Shown: positions 20,125 through 31,252 of the stretch, piece by piece
Numbering within the stretch: position 1 is the stretch's first letter
Layout of the letters: the number at the start of each line of letters is the position of its first letter
Source of the DNA: Craspedostauros australis
Taxonomy: Eukaryota > Bacillariophyta > Bacillariophyceae > Mastogloiales > Achnanthaceae
Assembly: GCA_026770025.1 (NCBI GenBank)
Contig: JAMXDE010000063.1
Span: 124,001 to 188,000 of the forward strand
DNA: 64,000 nucleotides
Reading direction: 5' to 3'
Program-made: the position numbers and the translations under genes
Notes under the pieces: model-generated
What the model saw: the letters and a program-made list of their open reading frames with translations, nothing else
The model's database searches: none
What the model was told of the DNA's origin: nothing

Positions 20125-21212
20125 TCCAGCGCAGAAGACTATGTACACGTGAACTTGGATCTCACTGGAGATCACAGGCAGCAAGGAAACAGGTGGTCCT
20201 CCTGATAAGCCCAAGCCGAAATACAGCCTCAAGAAATTCTTCCACAAAAAAGAAAGAAATCCCTGCACTGGATTCGCTCGCCAACAAAATCAAGGCCAAA
20301 ACGAACAAGAACGTGGTGATTCGATACCAGATGGATGGCACAAGGCCACGCGGACACACAGAACTACTCAGGTTCATCCATGAGGAGTTCGCCAGCTGTG
20401 GATGGCACCTACAATTGCAACTGCCAAATTCTCCTATCACGAATGTGAAAGACGATGAAGTATTCCCAGCAATGTCAAAACATGTGTCGGCATATCAAGG
20501 TACGAACCATGGAAGCCACATGCTTACCACTGATGCATTGTGGAAGGCTTGCAAAACCTGCTGGGAGCAATTCGATCTGGACAAGGTGGCATGTGCGTAT
20601 GCCCGCCACCATCAGATCGCCTACGCGATTTGTGCTGCGGAAGGAGGTGACGAGTTTGTGATGGCGCGCAAAGGGCTGAGCATGAACGTGCGGAAACAAA
20701 CGTTCACTGGAACTGATGAGGATGGCAACAAGATCAGTGTTACTGTGTCTCATACGGTCTTCGTGTTGAAGGAGGACGAGGCAACAAATGATACTGCCAA
20801 GAAACCAGCTGCAACAGGCAACAAAGGCAAATCAACTGGCTTCAAATACGCCAAACCCAACATTGAAGGTATGTACGATGATGCGCTGAAGGTGATGGCT
20901 ATCAGTGGTCTGCAGTGCCTGAAAACAAACCTGCCAACAACCAGCAGCCTCATTCCGTTGCTGGAGAAGCAAATCGTTGTGACCACCAAAGCCAATGAGG
21001 AGGCTGAGCAACAGAAGAAAGACAAGAAGAAGACACCCAGCAAGAGCAACGCTGACATTAGTGAGCCTCACAACAACAACAACAACAACAACAACAACAG
21101 CAGCAAGACCAAGGCAGCACCCACTCCAAACTCATTCGGAGTGGCCATTCTAGCAGGCAAGACCGAGCATCACAGCAAAGCAGAGCAGGACAGCAACACA
21201 GCAGAGATGTAG
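20031..21212 (+). CDS. orphan protein, possibly of mobile-element origin; N-terminus uncertain
   Basis: The open frame runs for 393 codons, but its first ~35 codons are repeat copy C read through and probably not authentic. The convincing part begins near 20329 (MDGTRPRGH) and includes 'HTELLRFIHEEFASCGWHLQL' and 'VACAYARHHQIAYAICAAEGGDEFVMARKGLSM'. The C-terminus is Lys-rich, with an Asn homopolymer from (AAC)n at 21070-21100, then Ser/Lys. Between 20170 and 20290 another frame (GGPPDKPKPKYSLKKFF) also looks coding-like, which hints at a frameshift or intron upstream. I do not recognise a family. Its position against the dispersed repeat suggests it may belong to an element. Confidence 0.4.
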   Translation: MYRPNVYERRTGERCTHTRTFRHILTFTSRQLQRRRLCTRELGSHWRSQAARKQVVLLISPSRNTASRNSSTKKKEIPALDSLANKIKAKTNKNVVIRYQMDGTRPRGHTELLRFIHEEFASCGWHLQLQLPNSPITNVKDDEVFPAMSKHVSAYQGTNHGSHMLTTDALWKACKTCWEQFDLDKVACAYARHHQIAYAICAAEGGDEFVMARKGLSMNVRKQTFTGTDEDGNKISVTVSHTVFVLKEDEATNDTAKKPAATGNKGKSTGFKYAKPNIEGMYDDALKVMAISGLQCLKTNLPTTSSLIPLLEKQIVVTTKANEEAEQQKKDKKKTPSKSNADISEPHNNNNNNNNNSSKTKAAPTPNSFGVAILAGKTEHHSKAEQDSNTAEM

Positions 21213-24200
21213 CTGCAAATCAATTTATTAGTCATTTCGTTATTTTGGGTACACCTGTGATTGGAGTGGTGGTGTGCACATCGTCTGCTTGATGGCATGG
21301 AGGATTGTGGTGTGATGTGTGGTGTGTGATTTTTTTGTGATGTGGATGGTTTTTGTTGTGTCACGATTGGTGTGTACAGTGTAGCCATCGCGTTGTGCTG
21401 CGGAGGAAGAGTCGCACGGTGCTGGATAATTTCAATTGCTGTGTTGTGAGTGGTTTTGCATGACGTGGAATCCGCCCCCCTGTGACGTAGAAGACGGATC
21501 GGACGGAGACAACACGAAATAGTTCTAAGTATACAATCGCCGTTGCTCCCAAAAGCAAGCAAACCAGTGGCAACAAGGGGCCAAAACTCTCCAACTAGCG
21601 TTATCGCGCGACGCATTTTCCGGTATCCGCAGGTCGTACGACTCTCTCTCCAGAAATCGAAGAGTGCGGGAATGAGTGCGAAGCACCGAAGTCCCGCTTC
21701 ATCTCCACAGACCGGCGGAGGCAAGACTGAAACCGTGATCAATTGTCAGCACAAATTTTTCCACGCACAAAGCAGATTGGGCAAAGCTGATGCAACCACT
21801 AGCTTCGACAGCAAGCTGCACATGAGCTGCAGAACAAGATTGCCATGAACTATAGCATTCCATTCTATTGTTTTACACCATTGTGTATTATTACATGTAA
21901 TCATCATAATCAACGTCGACAGATTGATAGCACCACAAGGAACTCTCCTCCAGCACAATGCAACGACGAGCCATGAGTCATCTCGTGTTTCAAGCCAGCT
22001 CCCACAGTATCATAGTCGTGCGTAGCCGCTGCCACACTCGCCGTCATCCTCGTTGTCCCTTCATCTACTGTGCACCATCGTCAATTACTCTGCCCGACCA
22101 ATACTCTCGACCTGTGATTGCCATTGTGATTGCCATGCCATTGTCGTGTCTGGGCTTTCCCTCCGATTTGCCTCCACTCCACTGCACTCTTTTCCATTCT
22201 GGGCTACGTTCGTTTGGCTTGGTTTTCCCTTCCGTCGACCACCTCAAAGAATACAATAGTTGTTTGTAGCCCACATAGAGTTGTATTTCAATGGGTTGTC
22301 GGTCTTACTGTTCAGGTTAGTTACCTGCGAGCTATCACAGACCGTACATACCCCCGGAAGACGCGCGTTCGGTGGAACTAACCTGTCACAATTCTTTTAA
22401 TTCCACCGAAAACGAAAGTGGAATCGAGTTGATCGGTGAGTTGAAAGCGCATTGGGAGATTTGAAATCCTTCGCGGAGGATGAACGTATTTTGGATGCGA
22501 GTGGGTGGTCATTTTCGATTCTCGTTGTTGACTGATCTTGGGAGTGCGGTACTCGCCAGCCACCAGCTCGTTACAACCGCGTGGTTGGCCTTGTTGCGCC
22601 GTGGTGTCACATGATGTGATGTGTTGTGACGCAATGCGATGTGATGGTCTCACCACAAAATCTCTCACCTCGTTTCGACAAGCATCTGTGTTTCGAGTAC
22701 CCGATGGTACGACCTACTCGACATGCGGTTGTGCTGAGGAAGTGGCAACGATTGTTCACATGATTGGCGGCAACCAAGAGCCACGGCCAATGATGTGCAC
22801 ACACGGACCATCGATGACATCGGCGTTGCCCAACGCAACGCTGATGCACACGATTGTGTTCGCGAGGTGATCCTTTCGCTCCAGGTCACAGCTCCAGTAC
22901 CTGTGCAGCACGATCACCTCACTTGGCGAACGGCTCACGCATGGCGTGACCGCGATGTGCGGTACTACGCCGCACTCTGTTGTGCGACGACCTGGAGCAG
23001 GAAGTCACACTCCGCACCCATGTTCGTACTACCCGACCGAATCAGAAGATCAATTTCGGATCGTCGTCGATCTGGTGATGATTTCCCTTGGTGAGATCAC
23101 GCCCAAATGAAGGTTTGGCGCGCACAAAAGCGATCGTACGTGGAAGTGTCTTCATGTTCCTCCTCTCCGCCTTTGTTCGGTTTGCACCCAGAGCCGTCGC
23201 CATTGTTGAGGTCCCCAGTTGCTGCGTCTCTTGCGGAGAGGAGGAACCACCTACACGCATGCGAAGCCGCCTTTGCGTTGACAGAGAACAGTGTCTCCAA
23301 TACTATGCTGCGGAAGAGTACTCTGTGGTATGACGAGAGCGCGCCTTGAAGATGGCTGAGGAGGTGGTTGCCCAATTAGTCTTCTGCATCGATCTGCTTT
23401 ATCATGATCACATTTGCTACTCTATCATTGAATCGTTCACTTGCACGTACAGTGATGAGTGCGTGCGAGTAGGAGGAGTATAGGAGGCATCTTGAAGGGC
23501 GAGAACGCCGCCCTTTGTTGTCCTCGCGAGGTTCGCATCTGGAGCAAACAGAGAGGTCGGGACTGAACGATGGATTGTCCTGTCAGAAAAGAGTCAAGAT
23601 ATTCCTTTCACTTTCGCCCAGTACGAGAGCATGTCGCGGCGTTGTTGTGCTCTTGGGACCAATTGTCGATGTGGTCACCGATGTGGCGAACTCCATTTAG
23701 CCTGGACGACAAAACAACGCGTCCATCGTGTATCAGTTCGCGTAAACTTTATCAATGGTCATGAATGTGGCAATAAACGTGTTTCACATGACAACAATGA
23801 TGATAGCAGCAAAGTCGACTCAATGATCGAGACATGAAACTGCGGACTTTCGGTGGGCGACAGGACACGCACGCGGAGGTGTTGTTGATTTACGAGGTCA
23901 TCCACAGGGAAGGGAAGAATGAGACCAATCACAACCAAAGCGACAAGCAACGAGACAAGGGTGCCCACGTCCTCTGCGCCAACTCAACTTGAACGGGGTC
24001 GTACACACAGAGGACAGCGTGCTGATGCTCGTCGTTCGCACAAGGTGGAGACAAAGAAATGATCAAGAGGAAGACGAAAACGGTGGAGACAGGCACCTCA
24101 GGAGAGCGCATCAAGCAAAGTCACAAACCAAGGATAGGTCGTAGCTAACCGGCAAAAGGAGCAGATGTAAAAGCTCCACCAAGAGAGGCATCCTGAAACC

Positions 24201-24290
24201 GCACAGATCCGCACAACACCAACAGGCAGAGAGACAAACGGAGACAACGGAGACAACAAAGATAAGAACGAACCCGCTGATCCTACAAGA
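21213..24290. other. 3 kb without a supported gene
   Basis: Frames of 60-190 codons occur on both strands with no domain or bias. A short hairpin with arms cggtggaa/ttccaccg is at about 22370-22408. Nothing else is recognisable. Confidence 0.45.
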
Positions 24291-24294
24291 GAGG

Positions 24295-24318
24295 CAGAGA
24301 GAGAGAGAGAGAGAGAGA
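24295..24318 (+). repeat. (GA)n microsatellite
   Basis: About eleven GA dinucleotides in the presumed 5' leader region of the Ser-rich protein gene. Confidence 0.85.
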
Positions 24319-25025
24319 AGAGGAGGAGTGATAGCAACAACAGCAACAGCCGCAACAACATTGGAAGTGTGTGGTGTGGCACACGCTTCAAGTTACGAGC
24401 ACTATACGATCTAGCACTGGCAGGAGTATCACGAACGAAAGAACCCAACAGAAGGACGAAACGAAGAGGCGAGAACAACAAGCGCATCTCGGTTTTATCT
24501 CTGGGTCGCCAAACGGCAGGGGCTGATACCGTCGACAGCATCGCATCGGTGAGATCTACGGAGCAGAGTAGTTCCAACAGACACAGACCAGCACGAGTCG
24601 GTGTTGACACCGCTACCACCGGCAACTCCGCCAAAAGCAATTGCAGCCAATCCAGTGTTGACAAGACACAACATACAACATACAACAGATACAAACAAGA
24701 GAGAGTATTCCGTTTCAACCCATCACGTCCAACATCTTGCGTTCCAAACAACACATCACATCACACTAACGTACAGCGTGAAGGTGAAGCTGAAAGCTTC
24801 GATTCCACGATCAAACCAGGCATCAGGTCTTCCCGGTTGTCGGCATTCAGTCATCCCCCTCAGCTTTCGCACCAGCTGCAACACCAGTTGTCGCCACAAT
24901 CATTGCATAGCCACCACAGCAGCAACCACAGCAACAGCCACCAGCTCAACTACCCATCGCTTACAGCTCATAGCTCACATACCTCACATAGGTCACAAGA
25001 GCAACAGAAGCCAACAGAAGCCAAC

Positions 25026-28000
25026 ATGAAGCGGCTGTTCAGACGACCATCGTCGAAGAAGGACCTCAATGGCGGCAGCGGCCAAGCTCCAAGGCGGACG
25101 AGCTCCTTCTTCTCCTCGTTCCGCAAGCACAAGGGCGAGAAGAAGCAGCCGCTCGGACCAGAGCTGGCAGGTGCATCCTCCTTCACTTCCGATTCCTTCC
25201 TTCTCAAGCCGTCGTCCACCTCCACGGCCATGTCCACCACATCGGCGGCATCCAGCGCTCTTTTCTCTGCTCATGACCGGTCTCTTCATGATCAGCAGAC
25301 CAGCCAGCAGCCCAACCCAGTCGCTCCTCGCTCCAAATCTTCCCATCATGCCAATGCCAACAACAACAACAACAACAACAACATCGATGATGAGCCCAGG
25401 GACAACCACAACTCCGTCAAAGAGATCCTGCTGCCGCTCAGGGGACAGCCATCTGCATCTACATCGACGTCCACGTCCATGTCCATGTCCTCACGGTATC
25501 AGTCTCCGCAGCACGCAACCGATGATCTATCAGCATCCTCCGCGAACGACAGCTTCCACTTCGATGCCATGACCGCCTGCTCTTCCATCGCCGACGCTGA
25601 ACAGGAGGGATGGGCGACGCTGTCGCTGGAGGACATCGCCGCCAATCCTCCCTCGCGCCACTACCGCGATCCGACCACCGGTGATATGATCGAGGTGTCC
25701 GAGGACGACTACTATCGGCATTGCCACGGCGTCGAGCCTTCCAGGCCTGCCGCACCATCGTCATCGTCATCATCACGCCAGGACGGCAGCAGCCACAGCA
25801 CCTACAGCGCCTCCCGCAAGCCCATGATGGACTCGATCCACACCACCATGAGCGCAAGCAGTCTGTCATCGCATCACAGCAAGACCAAGAGCCGCAGCAG
25901 GAGCCGACGCAACCTCCCCAACGTCCGATCCACCAAATCGCCAAGGGCTGGCCGCAATCGTTCCTTCGGTCGACACAGCAGCGACCACGTCTCGTCGCAC
26001 AATGATCTCATCGGATCGCCCGCTCTCTCGTCGGCCTCCTACCACCCCGGGACGCAACGAGAACGATGCAGGCCTCGTCCCAAGCGCGGTAACAGCAACT
26101 CCCCACGACGGACTATGCGTCGCAGGGTCAGGTCGTTGGAAGCCACCCAACTTCCCCTCGGTGTCCATCGTTCCGTTCCTTCCTTGCCACCGCTGCAGTC
26201 CTTGCAACCGATCGACGATGCCGCGACGAAGGATCCCCTATCGACCACGCTCCACGCTGCGCTCGACGAAGGCAACCGAAAGCAGGCACCCGCTTCTGCG
26301 ACGTCCACCAATGCCATGATGGATATGCAGCAGTTGATGGACCTACGATCGCACTGCCAAGCGATGAAGCTGCCAAAGTCCAGATCGGTCGTGGCGCTGT
26401 CATCCTCCAGGCTCGCATCGGCGTCAGCATCGCTCTTGGCACAGAACAACCACAGAGCCGGCAGCATGATGTCGATGCGTCCTCGGTCAGCTTCATCATT
26501 CTCTTCATCCTTCCACAACGCCGTTCACAGAAGCGCAAGCAGGAACAGTAACAACGCTGCTTTCACTGCTGCCGCCGCTTCACCGTCCACAGCAAACGCT
26601 CAATGGTCGACCGCCAACCTCGCCAACTTCGCCGCCGGACAGAAAAACACATCATCATTCTCCAATGCGTTGCTGCGACAAGCCAAACCGGCTGCGAACG
26701 GCATGAGCAGCGGCCTGCTCCAGCCACGCATGCGCAACGACGCGCGCAACCTTGTCCCATCACTGCCTCTGTCTCAGCAGCATGGAGCCTCCCTGTTGAG
26801 ATCAAACTTTTCCGAGCCTCTCGCGGATGAACAACCGATGCTTTCTTTGCATGACCTCAAGTCCACGCCGCTCATGATGCCAAAGCCACCGCTAGTCAGC
26901 AACGACCAACTTCCACGGCCGCATGCAACCCCACGCGTCGCGTCAGCATCGATTATGGACGAAGAACCGATGTTGAATTTGGATCAGCTCCTCACGGGAT
27001 CGGCCTCTGCTATTCCAACAAAGTCCAACCACAGCCCCGCGGACGAGCTTCCAATGATGCTGTCGCCGAGACTGCCAAGCAAGCAATTGACGAAGGCATC
27101 CTTCTTCACCGGCACCACAGTCAGCTCCACTGGAGATCTGCGCAGCATCGTCAACGGAGACAGCCTCAGAGGCAGCGCGCAACGACCGAATGCCCCGCGC
27201 ATTGACATGCAGACATTGCTGGCAGGGAACCGCAAGAAGAAAAAAACGCTGCAGCAGCAACACCGACCACTATCCCGTTCGCTGCATTCAAAGCCAACCA
27301 GCTCGCCATCACTGTCGGCGATCAACCAGCCAAGCAAATCGCCACCGTTGCGCAGAGGCAAGGCTTCGTCCTCCATGGTAGATTTGGATGATCTGTTGAA
27401 TCAGCGATTCAGAAGCAGCGCCCATTCTCCGCGTCAACGCAATGGTCGCTCTTACCATTCCTCCGGCTCGTTGAGCACCGTCAGTTCTTCCCATCATCAC
27501 AGCAAGCCCACCCGCCGCATGCTCTCAACAATGCCAGAAGCAGCAGCTGACAGGAATCGATCGTTGGCGGGATCGAAGCCAACTCCCCGGTCGCACAACG
27601 CGCTGTCAAGTGGAGACCCAGGATTGATGTCCGTGATTTCACCAACCAGATCTCGCAACCAATCCAAGGCGTCCTTGTCATCCATCCACGAGGGCAGAGC
27701 CATGAAGAACAACGCCTCACGCAAGAATGCTGGGAGGAACGGGATGCGATCAGACACCAAGTCCAATCAAATGCGACGCAACAGATCCCAGAACCACATC
27801 CCACGCAGTCCCAAGAAGATGACGCAAGGCGTCCGGCGCATCCAATCCTTCATGCACCACAGCCCGACGAGGTCTGGCAACGGCAGGAGCCACGCCAACA
27901 AGAACGAATCCTGGTCAGACGCCCGCGGCATCAAGACGACCAAATTCAACTTCAAACCAAACAGGAGTCTGCCAATCGACCCCGACACGCAAACTGCCGA

Positions 28001-28802
28001 CGTCGTCGACCAAGCCATTGGCGTGGCAACATCCACGCACTCACTCCACACTTCTCCTCCAGCAGATTCGCAACCACCACGCCCTGTCACGGAACCCAAG
28101 ATGGAATCGGCGGCATTTGACGACATTGGGGAGCTGTTCGAGCGCATGATGGTCAACGATGGGCAGAACCCGGCTCCGCAACGGTCCGACCTGCCTTCAC
28201 CCGGCACCACCTCAATGAAGTCATCCAACAAGCCCGCCGTCTACCCAACCTCCGATACCTCCAGCATGCAGGATACCACGGACGACGGGTCCTTCACATC
28301 CGTATCTGCCCGCAACGCACCCCCCAACAAGCAATCGCGTCCTGTGAGTGGCAACTCGCAATTACCGCTCTCACCATGCCCGACATCTTCGCACAGCAAG
28401 AACGGAACCAAGCATAGCACCAAGCAGAAGAAGAAAAAGACTCGACAGCAGAAGAAGAAGAAGAACAAACAGCAACATCGCGAGGACCCCAGCTCCAGCC
28501 TCCACAGCAAGTCCAGCCGCAGGCGCCAGAGACGGTACAGCAGCAGCGACAGCAGCAGTGGCCACAACAGCAGAAGCCGGCGGGGTGCCTCGCCATCCGC
28601 GGAAGATGATGACATCAACCAGGTGTTCTTCTTCCGGCGCAACCGAAAAACTGTCACGCCACCGCTGCTGAATGCATTGCAACGGCAGGATTCCATGCAG
28701 CGCAAATCCAATCTCATCAACAGCGTCAATGAGGTCTTGGACATGCTGGATAGCGCCGAGAAGGGAAAAGCAGCATCGATGCGGGCACAGAGCAGCCATT
28801 GA
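25026..28802 (+). CDS. large Ser-rich basic protein, probably disordered
   Basis: A 1258-residue protein. The frame is open upstream to 24369, but the first in-frame ATG is 25026 (MKRLFRRPSSKKDL), so the start is placed there. Composition is dominated by Ser, Arg, Asn and His with little hydrophobic core. Short acidic-hydrophobic motifs recur: MDMQQLMDL (~430), DEQPMLSLHDL (~600), DEEPMLNLDQLL (~644), DELPMML (~672), IDMQTLLAG (~725), VDLDDLLNQ (~783), FDDIGELFERMM (~1031) and, at the end, INSVNEVLDMLDS (~1229). A possibly folded patch is residues ~200-232 (LSLEDIAANPPSRHYRDPTTG). I recognise no family. Such repeated linear motifs in a disordered protein usually bind a common partner; the partner is unknown. 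A nuclear or cytoskeletal scaffold is possible but is inference. Confidence 0.75.
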   Translation: MKRLFRRPSSKKDLNGGSGQAPRRTSSFFSSFRKHKGEKKQPLGPELAGASSFTSDSFLLKPSSTSTAMSTTSAASSALFSAHDRSLHDQQTSQQPNPVAPRSKSSHHANANNNNNNNNIDDEPRDNHNSVKEILLPLRGQPSASTSTSTSMSMSSRYQSPQHATDDLSASSANDSFHFDAMTACSSIADAEQEGWATLSLEDIAANPPSRHYRDPTTGDMIEVSEDDYYRHCHGVEPSRPAAPSSSSSSRQDGSSHSTYSASRKPMMDSIHTTMSASSLSSHHSKTKSRSRSRRNLPNVRSTKSPRAGRNRSFGRHSSDHVSSHNDLIGSPALSSASYHPGTQRERCRPRPKRGNSNSPRRTMRRRVRSLEATQLPLGVHRSVPSLPPLQSLQPIDDAATKDPLSTTLHAALDEGNRKQAPASATSTNAMMDMQQLMDLRSHCQAMKLPKSRSVVALSSSRLASASASLLAQNNHRAGSMMSMRPRSASSFSSSFHNAVHRSASRNSNNAAFTAAAASPSTANAQWSTANLANFAAGQKNTSSFSNALLRQAKPAANGMSSGLLQPRMRNDARNLVPSLPLSQQHGASLLRSNFSEPLADEQPMLSLHDLKSTPLMMPKPPLVSNDQLPRPHATPRVASASIMDEEPMLNLDQLLTGSASAIPTKSNHSPADELPMMLSPRLPSKQLTKASFFTGTTVSSTGDLRSIVNGDSLRGSAQRPNAPRIDMQTLLAGNRKKKKTLQQQHRPLSRSLHSKPTSSPSLSAINQPSKSPPLRRGKASSSMVDLDDLLNQRFRSSAHSPRQRNGRSYHSSGSLSTVSSSHHHSKPTRRMLSTMPEAAADRNRSLAGSKPTPRSHNALSSGDPGLMSVISPTRSRNQSKASLSSIHEGRAMKNNASRKNAGRNGMRSDTKSNQMRRNRSQNHIPRSPKKMTQGVRRIQSFMHHSPTRSGNGRSHANKNESWSDARGIKTTKFNFKPNRSLPIDPDTQTADVVDQAIGVATSTHSLHTSPPADSQPPRPVTEPKMESAAFDDIGELFERMMVNDGQNPAPQRSDLPSPGTTSMKSSNKPAVYPTSDTSSMQDTTDDGSFTSVSARNAPPNKQSRPVSGNSQLPLSPCPTSSHSKNGTKHSTKQKKKKTRQQKKKKNKQQHREDPSSSLHSKSSRRRQRRYSSSDSSSGHNSRSRRGASPSAEDDDINQVFFFRRNRKTVTPPLLNALQRQDSMQRKSNLINSVNEVLDMLDSAEKGKAASMRAQSSH

Positions 28803-28998
28803 CATCCGGCGACAGTGGCAGAATACGGTACTCTAGTCTGAGCATGTGTCATACTTATGCTAGTACACTCAAGCACTCGCGCAGCACTTGGTGATAATCC
28901 TAGAATGCAGAATACGATACCCCGAGTATGTACTTCATCACAGAATGCGCCCTGGGTCGAATCGGTGCGGCAACAGCATTGCCTTTCATCTCGGCTCA

Positions 28999-30159
28999 TT
29001 ATTTGGCTTCGGATACGGTCTGCATGTACGCCTTCAGCGCTACCTGCAGGGCAGGAATGATGGGGCCCAGCCCGATCTCGTGATCTCCAACTCGCGCGAC
29101 AGGGATGATGCCCCTCGTCGAACTGAGGACGAAGACCTCCGTCGCCGTGTCCAGCATGTCCTGGAGGCTGTACGCGCCCTCTTCGATCGTCCAGTTGCCG
29201 TACTTTTCTCGCACCATCTCGGTCAGTAACTGCTGCGTGGTGCTCTTCAGCAGACCCAGCTGAGATGACGATGGAAAGTACGTGGTGTGTGTTTGTGTTT
29301 GCGAGTCCGATGCGGCCGCTGCCTGAGCACCGCTCAGCTTGGTCGCACTTGCCAGCCATCCCACGGCGAAGCTCGGGCCATCCAGCACGATCATCTGAGA
29401 TAGATCTTGCGATAGTTCCGCGTCGGTGGAGGAAGTGTTTGCCGAATCTGCGAGCAGCAACGCATCCGTGTACCCAGCTTTCTTCGCCTTGCGGGTGCTC
29501 ACGACATTGGGGCCGTAGCTTGTCACCTTGGGCACTGCGTGGTTATCGCTGCCACGCCCCTTCCCTGCCACATGCCATGGGGCGTACTGCGGCATCAGCG
29601 TGTAGGTCGACGGCCATTTCGGCAGCGGGTACCACATGATGTAGACGTTCGGCGGTGCTGCGGCCGCCATCATTTCATTGTCGGGATCTTCGGCTCCCAG
29701 CGTGACGATGATGCGGAGGTAGCCTTCGCCTTGGCCTCCGCCGTTGATGTTGCTGGTAGTGCCGCCGTCGGACGCGGAAGCTCCCTCTGCGGCCATCTCC
29801 ATCCATTTCATCATGGTCTGTTTGGGTGGCAGGATGTCGGCGACCCCAACGGCTTCCGCGGACGCAACCATCCGCTCCCAATGTAGCTGTGGCGTCTTGA
29901 GCACGCCACCCGGAAGGATGCGGACGACTTCGAATACTCCCAACCCGCGTTGGAAGCTGATGTCCCACGTAGACACGGTGGGATTGCTCACGGGCTTCCC
30001 GTTGATGGATGCGTAGTACAGCTTTGATGGCATTGCGGTGGGTATGGTGTGCTCGTACGAAGCAACGAAGTTCTGCGAGATAGCTATTGGTATGAGAAGG
30101 ATAGTGGCGATGGCAGCAGCAATGCACCGAAGCATGGACACCAGCGGGTTTATCTTCAT
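28999..30159 (-). CDS. class IV PLP-dependent aminotransferase with N-terminal signal/transit segment
   Basis: A 386-residue member of the fold-type IV aminotransferases (branched-chain aminotransferase, D-amino-acid aminotransferase, aminodeoxychorismate lyase). Evidence: 'WDISFQRGLGVFEVVRI' at ~65-81 matches the family's active-site entry strand, Lys211 in PKVTSYGPN is the likely PLP Schiff-base lysine, and 'KKAGYTDALLLAD' followed by a 'DGPSFAVGW' strand matches the cofactor-phosphate half. Which substrate is used cannot be told. Residues 9-28 (MLRCIAAAIATILLIPIAIS) form a strong hydrophobic signal, so the enzyme enters the secretory route or an organelle; no clear plastid A-F junction follows. 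The frame continues upstream, but the ATG at 30159 places the hydrophobic segment at the N-terminus. It converges with the Ser-rich gene, the stops being ~200 bp apart. Confidence 0.8.
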   Translation of the reverse strand: MKINPLVSMLRCIAAAIATILLIPIAISQNFVASYEHTIPTAMPSKLYYASINGKPVSNPTVSTWDISFQRGLGVFEVVRILPGGVLKTPQLHWERMVASAEAVGVADILPPKQTMMKWMEMAAEGASASDGGTTSNINGGGQGEGYLRIIVTLGAEDPDNEMMAAAAPPNVYIMWYPLPKWPSTYTLMPQYAPWHVAGKGRGSDNHAVPKVTSYGPNVVSTRKAKKAGYTDALLLADSANTSSTDAELSQDLSQMIVLDGPSFAVGWLASATKLSGAQAAAASDSQTQTHTTYFPSSSQLGLLKSTTQQLLTEMVREKYGNWTIEEGAYSLQDMLDTATEVFVLSSTRGIIPVARVGDHEIGLGPIIPALQVALKAYMQTVSEAK

Positions 30160-31252
30160 TTGTATCTGTGCTCGTGCGAGTATGTGTCCCTCTCTGTGGC
30201 CGTGCCGATGCTTCCCCTCGACACTGCTGACGGGTTGCGTGACCGACATCGTTGTTCTGCCATCAGTCAAAAAGAGAAGTTGGTCAAATCCGCCCACACT
30301 TCGGTCGCGAAGGATCCGAATCGTCTGTTCGTGGGTGATGGCAGCGATGCTCCGCTGCGAGGTTGGGTAGAGGTTCGTTGGTGTCGATGGTGGCGATCGA
30401 GAGAGGTCGGAAAGAGGGACGGAAGCGGTTGTGGTTGGCTGCTCAAATCTGATGGGTTCTCGTTCTTCATTTGTTCTGGTTCTCTTTGGGTTCGCATTTC
30501 GAATTGGTCGTGTTACTCGTATTTTGGAGTCACCCGGTGGTACGTTGTACGTGTATTGGCACGGGAGTCGTGAATGGTACGGTCGAGTTCCATCACGCAC
30601 ACTACCTATTCTCGCCGTGCGCAGTTTGATCTCCAGCAACTAAGGTCTCTCCGGCTTGGCAAGAGCATCGACACACTTGAGGTGATAGTACGAATGTTGT
30701 ACATTCTTGTATTGCATACAAAGATGCACAGTGTACATGGAATTGTATGCATTCGGATATATTTGCATGCTGTTGTGATCACCTCATTCACAAGGCACGC
30801 AAGTTGGTAGGAACAGGGCGGAAAGGATGGGAGATAAGACCTGCGCTGTTGTGTGCAAGTCTCATCTGAGGTCTGTTGTGGAGAGAGAGAGAGAGAGAGG
30901 CCCCACATGAGTTCTAAGTAGAGGATGTTGATTACGACTATGTAGGTATGATCAAAGAGTATCCCACCTACACCAGAATGTGGCAATAGTCACGATCGTG
31001 GTTTGTCGCGATGGCGTCATCGTATGTGGCAGTTGGCAGGGTGACGATCGGCACGCATGCGGGGACAGTGCATCTCACGTCGAGGCTTGGTCGACGCGGG
31101 TTCGGAAAGCAAACTTGAGTTCAAGTGTTGTCGTTGCATTGTCAGTTGCATGGTCCTGAATGCGGGTGGCAGGTATTGTGCTGTACTGCGCTGGTCTATG
31201 CTGATCCGACAGCCGGTAGAGTGCGCAGCATCTTTCATTCCGCACAACAAGT
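30160..31252. other. intergenic with (GA)n microsatellite
   Basis: Upstream region of the aminotransferase and downstream region of the coiled-coil gene. A GA dinucleotide run occurs at 30881-30899. No gene is supported. Confidence 0.5.

Noticed and set aside
24369..25025. Upstream extension of the Ser-rich protein
   Set aside because: Open but with no ATG; the first in-frame ATG is 25026. It could matter only if a 5' exon exists.
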